Origin: Patescibacteria group bacterium
GTDB taxonomy: Bacteria; Patescibacteria; ABY1; UBA10025; JAHIVO01
Assembly: GCA_028718605.1 (NCBI GenBank)
Contig: JAQULM010000002.1
Coordinates: 186,001 to 250,000, forward strand
Length of the DNA stretch: 64,000 nucleotides
Direction: 5' to 3'
The notes beneath the pieces were generated by a model that was not told the origin of the DNA, did not search any database, and worked only from the letters and a program-made list of their open reading frames with translations. Made by a program: the position numbers and the translations under genes. Shown here in pieces: positions 23,701 through 29,700 of this stretch. The first letter of the stretch is position 1, and each line of letters begins with the position of its first letter.

Positions 23701-26700
23701 ATGTAATCGCAACTGTCGAACTATGGGTCAGCCTGCGCCCGGCGCTGATCGATAGCGTATCGCCCGTGTCGATATTGAGGGTTCCGCCTGTCGTTATCGT
23801 CGGATCTTCGGACCCCTCAATCGTAACCGTCCCAGCTGTTGCGTCGCCGATCGTCAGGTTGTAGAACGTCGTGTCGCTCTCTCCGTTGATGCTGCCCGTG
23901 CCGACCATGCTCACGGTGCCGGAGCCAGGGACAAATGTCCCGCCGTTCGTAAAATTCCCCTCAATAGTGACTGAACGGCTGCTCGCTGTCAGAGTCCCGC
24001 TGGTATTAGTCAGGCTGCCATTCAAGTAGGTCAGCAAGTTACTGGAGTTAAAAGAATTTGCAGTATCATTAAACTTCAAATTGTAGAACTTCGGCGAATC
24101 ATCTGACCACTGGTACCACGCTGCCGTGTCTAAGCCCCCAATCAGGTCGTCGACCGTCAGCGTACCGCCGCTCACTGTCGTCGTCGTGAGCGTCTCGTTA
24201 TTGTATACGATGACCGCGCGCCCGATCAGTTCGCCGCCAGTCATATTGAAAGTCATCCCTCCATTGGCGTACCGCGCCAACTCGACAATGCCGTCGGCGG
24301 ACACCCCGGCACGGTGCGTACCACCGCTGAGATTGACGGTGCCGGCATCCAGGAACATATGATTCCCAACATCGAGCGAACCGCCAGCAAGGTTGAGCAC
24401 TGCGGTGGCACTGCAGCCATTGCCCATATTCAGGATGCCCGACGTGCTCAGCACGTCAACATTCGAACCGGCGTTGATGTTCAGGGTGCCAGCTGTACAA
24501 TGGTTAATGTCGTCTTTGATAACCGTATTGCCGCCGCCGAGCGTAGCGGTACCGCCGGTAATAGTAAGGTCTTCATCGGTGCCGTCGCCAATCGTGAATG
24601 TCCCGGCGGTATGGTTCAGAATCCCCGCAGTACTGACGCCGCCATCAGCACCGCCGGTAACAGTAGTATTGGCCTCGACAGTGAGAGTGGCGCTCGCGTC
24701 AATGGCAATATTATTACCAATAGTATTTCCGGTAGTATCCAGCGAGGCAGTTGCGGAGTCGTCAACGTGCAAATCCCCGGTACCCTGGGTCGTCACGGTG
24801 CCGCCCGGGTCATACGTATCGCCCGTCCAGATATGCAGTTCCAGGTTTGAGTTAACGAGCATCGCATTCGAGTTGGATGTGAAGCCAATTTCAGTATCGC
24901 CGGTACAGTTCGTACCGGTATCGTTATCGCAGCTCGCGAGGTCTGAATTAGCGATACTGCCGGAATGCTCGTTGCGCAGGATGACCCGGTTTTGGTAGAT
25001 GCTCAAACCAGTACAATTGGGCGCGTCAGTGCAGGAAGCGCCGTATTTCAGGACGAGCGTGCCGTCCGCGGTCGTATCATTGATCCAGATCGTCAGAATG
25101 TCGCCGGCGGTAGTCCCCGTAACACCAGCAATAGACCACGCGCCCGAGCCATCCGTGCCATCAGCATCAGAAAAAGTAGCCCCCGTTGTGCTATTGACCA
25201 ATTTAATTGACCCGCCGCTGCTATTAAGGGTGGTGCCGGTTTCGTTCGTATACGCAGTGCCGGAGATTGTGAGGGAGCCAAAATTCCAATTGGTATTGAA
25301 GAGTGAGTTGACGTTCGACGCGTCAGAGGCGTCGATGCTGGCGCTCGCGGTCGACCGGGATACATCCACGTCGTACACGACCTGACTGGCTGGCACATTA
25401 AAGAGCCACGCAATACCTGAGTCATTGCTGCGCAGATAAATTTTATCTGAAGTCGACGAATTCAGGTTGAGGGTGGTACTGACGGTGAAGGAATAGGTCG
25501 GACCAACCGGAAACCGCAGCTTGGCGTTGCCGGTTGTGACGTTCAGGGTGCCGGTCGAGTAGTCCGTCCCGTCGGCGAAGATGACTGACGGCGACGTCTG
25601 GGGATCAGACCCTGAACTGTTTGTCACGGTCAGGGTGCTAAAGGTTATGGTGCCAGTAACGGTCTGCTGGGCGCTGCCAGCGAGCAGGACAGTGCCGCTT
25701 CCGTGGGTGAATGTGCCGGAATTGGTGAAATTACCGCTGACCGTCAGCGTCTGCCCGCTGGCGCCGGTCAGGGTGGCAGTCGCGCCGATGGATACATCGC
25801 CGGTGACGCCCAGTGGGCCTGCACCCTGGGTGAGCGCGCAGGCTGTCCCCGATCCGACAGTCAGATTGCCGCCGATGGACGTGCCGGAGATGGTGGTAGC
25901 TAATGCCGTGCCGGCCATCGTCAGGTTACCCGCGATGGTGGTGATGCCCGTCAGTATTTTTGTCCCACTCCCGGACAGGCCGAGGTGGTGGTAGGCGTTA
26001 CTGTGGACGGTCTGCGACCCGCCGGTGTAATTCACGGTGTTGCCGACTGCAGTGGCGGTCATGGTGGTAATAGTGGACGTGCCGTTAATGTTCAGCGTGC
26101 CGGTAGCGCTGTTGGCCAGGATGCCGGAGCCGGCGAGCGCGGTCGACACGGTCAGCGTGCCGTTATTCGTCAGGGTGCAAAGGTTCACGGTCATGTTGGC
26201 GACTGAAATGGCGTTGGTCCCGCCAATCGCCTGGTCACTCAAATTGAAGAGGTAGACACCGGTGCCCCACGTATGGCTGACCGCACTATTATTAGTAAAG
26301 CCGCCCCGAAACGTAAAGCCTTCATTCGCGGAGTTTTTCCAGGTGCCCCCATCGTTAATGGTGACCGCACCGCTCAGGGTCTTGGTGCCGGTGGCGGAGT
26401 TGAAGGTCAAGGTTCCCGTAATAGACGTGGTGCCGCTGACTGTCAGGTTTACGGCACCAGCGGAAAAGTTCGCTGTATCATCGATGATCAGGTTGCCGGT
26501 GACAGCCAACGCCGAGGTAGCGGTGCCGGTTGCCGTACCGCTCCAGGTCAGGTTGCCTTTGACAGTAGTAAGGCTGGTCAGCGTCTTGGCACCACTGGTA
26601 CCGAATCCCAGATGGTGGTAGGCGGTAGCTTTGACCGTCTGTGCGCCGCCGTACATGTAGTTCACCGTGTTACCGACCGCTGAAGCAGTGAGTGTAGTGA

Positions 26701-29700
26701 TGCCCACCGCGCCGGAAAAACTAATGTTCAGGGTTCCGGTGGCGCTGTTGGTCAGGCCGCCGGTGCCGGCAAGCCCTTTTGTCACGGTCAGGGTGCCATT
26801 GTTTGTCAGGGTGACGCCGGTCACCGTCACGATGGTAAGGGAGATTTCATTGGTGCCGCCGATCGCCTGGGCATTGGTGTCGAACGTATAGGTGCCGGGG
26901 CCGGCAGTAAACGTGTTGGCGCTATTGTTGGTCAGGCCGCCGCGGAACGTCACGTCCGAGTCGCCGGAGTTGGTCCAGGTGCCACCCGCGTTGACAGTCA
27001 CCGCGCCAACGAAAATTTTGGTGCCAGTTGGGTTACTGATGGTCAATGTCCCGGTAATAGACGTCGTGCCAGTAACGGTAAGATCATAAGCTTCAACAGT
27101 CAGCAGCCCGCTTGTATCGATAGCAAGGTTCTGGGCAATAGAGGTGGCTCCGCCGGTCGTCATGGCACCGCTATCATCGATATGCAGGCCGCCGGTACCC
27201 TGGGTCGTTACCGTGCCGGCTGGTGCATACGTCTTGCTCGTCCAAATATGCAGCTCAATATTGGAGTTCGTCAAATTGCCTACCGTGAGGGCTGGCGTGC
27301 CGGCCGTGTAGTACAGAATATCCGTATCCGCGTACGTGCCATAACCGGTCAGGATCTGGGTATTCGTAATAGATGAGCCGGTCTCGTATCGAACGATTAA
27401 ATCGTTCTGGTACAGGTCAATGCCGGTCAGGTCCGAGCCGGTACCCACGGTGACGGTAGTAGCCAGCGGCGTACCGTCAGTATCAAGATAGAGCGTAAGG
27501 ACATCACCGCTTACGGTAGTAATATTTGAAATTGTGTACGCGCCGCTGGTGACAGTAGCCGTACAGGCTCCGCCGCCACAGGCGGTGTTTGTGCCGTTCA
27601 CGAGCAAGCGGATGGTCGGTGTGCCGGAAATAAGCGTCGATCCTTCGTCGGAGTATACGTTGCCGGATATTGACGCTCCGCTGCAACCGCCGGTGGCAGT
27701 ACACTTGGCCATGACAAAATTCACGTAGGGCGGAGTGTGGTCGCTGCCGGCAGTGATGGTAGCGGTCACCGTATGGGTATGGTCATCTGGGGCAACATTC
27801 GTACCAGTAGAAAAATAGCTGTCAGTCGTTGCACCTGCGACGGTTGCAGTTGCGGCAGTGTCATCGTGCGTGGCAGAACCGCCTGTCCCGCTCTCAGTAG
27901 AAAAGCCTTGGACAAAATTATTCTGGTACGGAGAGGCGTCAGAAATAACGTCCCAGTTGGTGCCGGGATCGGCATCAAACATGCCGATCGTGTTCTGGGG
28001 GATACTCTGTGGAGTAGCATTGGTCTGCTGGTAAATCATGGTCTGCACGTACGGCGGTACGGACGTTTTGCTATCAGAAGTTGAGTTTGCGGGAGCGGCA
28101 TGGGTGTGCGAATTGACGCTGTAAGAAGGCGGGACATCGGCAAAAACCAAACCGACGTTGTACGTACCGGTTGAAGCGGCTAATGATCCCCACGAGGTCA
28201 TGCCATGGGTATGCGTATCGCTGCCGCCGGTGGTATGGGAGTTTGTCAGCTTGACGAGCCGGCTGTCAGCAGCGGAGAAACGGGTCCAGCTGCCGCTCTG
28301 GCTTGCCGAGGAAAACATAAACGTGTTCTGCGGTATGGTTGTCGGATTCTGGGCATTGCTCTTCCACAGGTAGAATGAGTGGAACGCCGGGTTGTTATCC
28401 GCGGGCCCAGCAGTCGGTGCGGTGGTAGTATGGGCATGGCTATACGCCGCCCTGGCGGTACAGCTCCTCAAGCATGTATGTGCAAGACCCGTGGTTGTTT
28501 GGGCAACCGTAGCGCCAGTGACCGTCGGCGTGTGGGTAGCGGTACCGCCGGTACCGCCATAGGTAGCAGCGCCGCGTAGAAACACGGCACTGGCGCCGTC
28601 ATAGGTAGTCTGGTTCGTCCAGCCATCAGCTGCGGTACCTGAGGTGGCAAGCAAGTACATATACGCGGGATCAATAGCGAGTTGCCAGGCACGGTGCTCC
28701 TGCCAGTCTCCGGCCTGCGCCGGGCCGAGAGCATAGAGCGCCGGGCTCTTCTCCGGAGACTTGAATGTATAACCGAGAGTAACCGTACTGCCTGCCAGCA
28801 AATCAACGTCCCAGGCGACAGATCGGACGACGTCGGTGCCGTTATAGTACGGCTGGTTGCGGCCGCCGTTCTCCGGCTTGACATCAAAATCGATCGGAAA
28901 CTCCTCCTTGATGGTACCGCGGAAATCGTCCCGCACCGTCACCTCGAGCCTCATCGGCTGGTAAATGTTCGGGAACACGCGAGTCGGGCCAAACCGTTTT
29001 ACCGTAAACTGAGGCGCATCCTCTACGATAATAGTGTCCGAGAGCGAATGCGAGGTGCCCCGCACAGTCGCTACGAGATCAAGCGTATACGTGCCGGTGG
29101 CACCTGTCTGGTAGGTACCACTATAGTCCGGCTTCTGGTAGAGCTCTTTTTTCGTGCAGAAATCCGTGATTGCAATACTTCCGTCAGCAGTCTTGAGCTC
29201 CGTTTTCTTGCCGCGCGGATCAGTCACCGTGAGGACTATTTCCGCATCACATACCGTTTGGCCAATATCATCAACCGCACCAATCGAAACGGTTGCCGTT
29301 TCGCCTGCGTTGTACAGGGTTTGGTCAGGATTCATGGCGAGCGCTCCCCAGCTGAAACTCTGGCTGACAACCTCGGTCGTCGTATCCTGGGTCACTACCA
29401 TGGTTACCGTATACTTGCCAGGCCTCGTGAACGATTCCGTATCAAACGCATAGGCTGCGGTAGTGACGCCGTCATCTTCGCCCTCCGCGATGGTAAGCGG
29501 CGCATCCACTTCATTGCCGAGGGGGTCAAAAACGCGAACATCGTTCACGGTACGCTCTTTGGGGCTCGCGCCGATAAAACCAAGAGGTGATTTTTCCTTC
29601 ACGTCTATTTCGATCACCGGCTGCTCTCCGGGTGTAACGTCTGGCTGCTTAACATTCACGCTCCCGTGGATTTCCTCCGCGACTGGATCGGGTTCCACGA

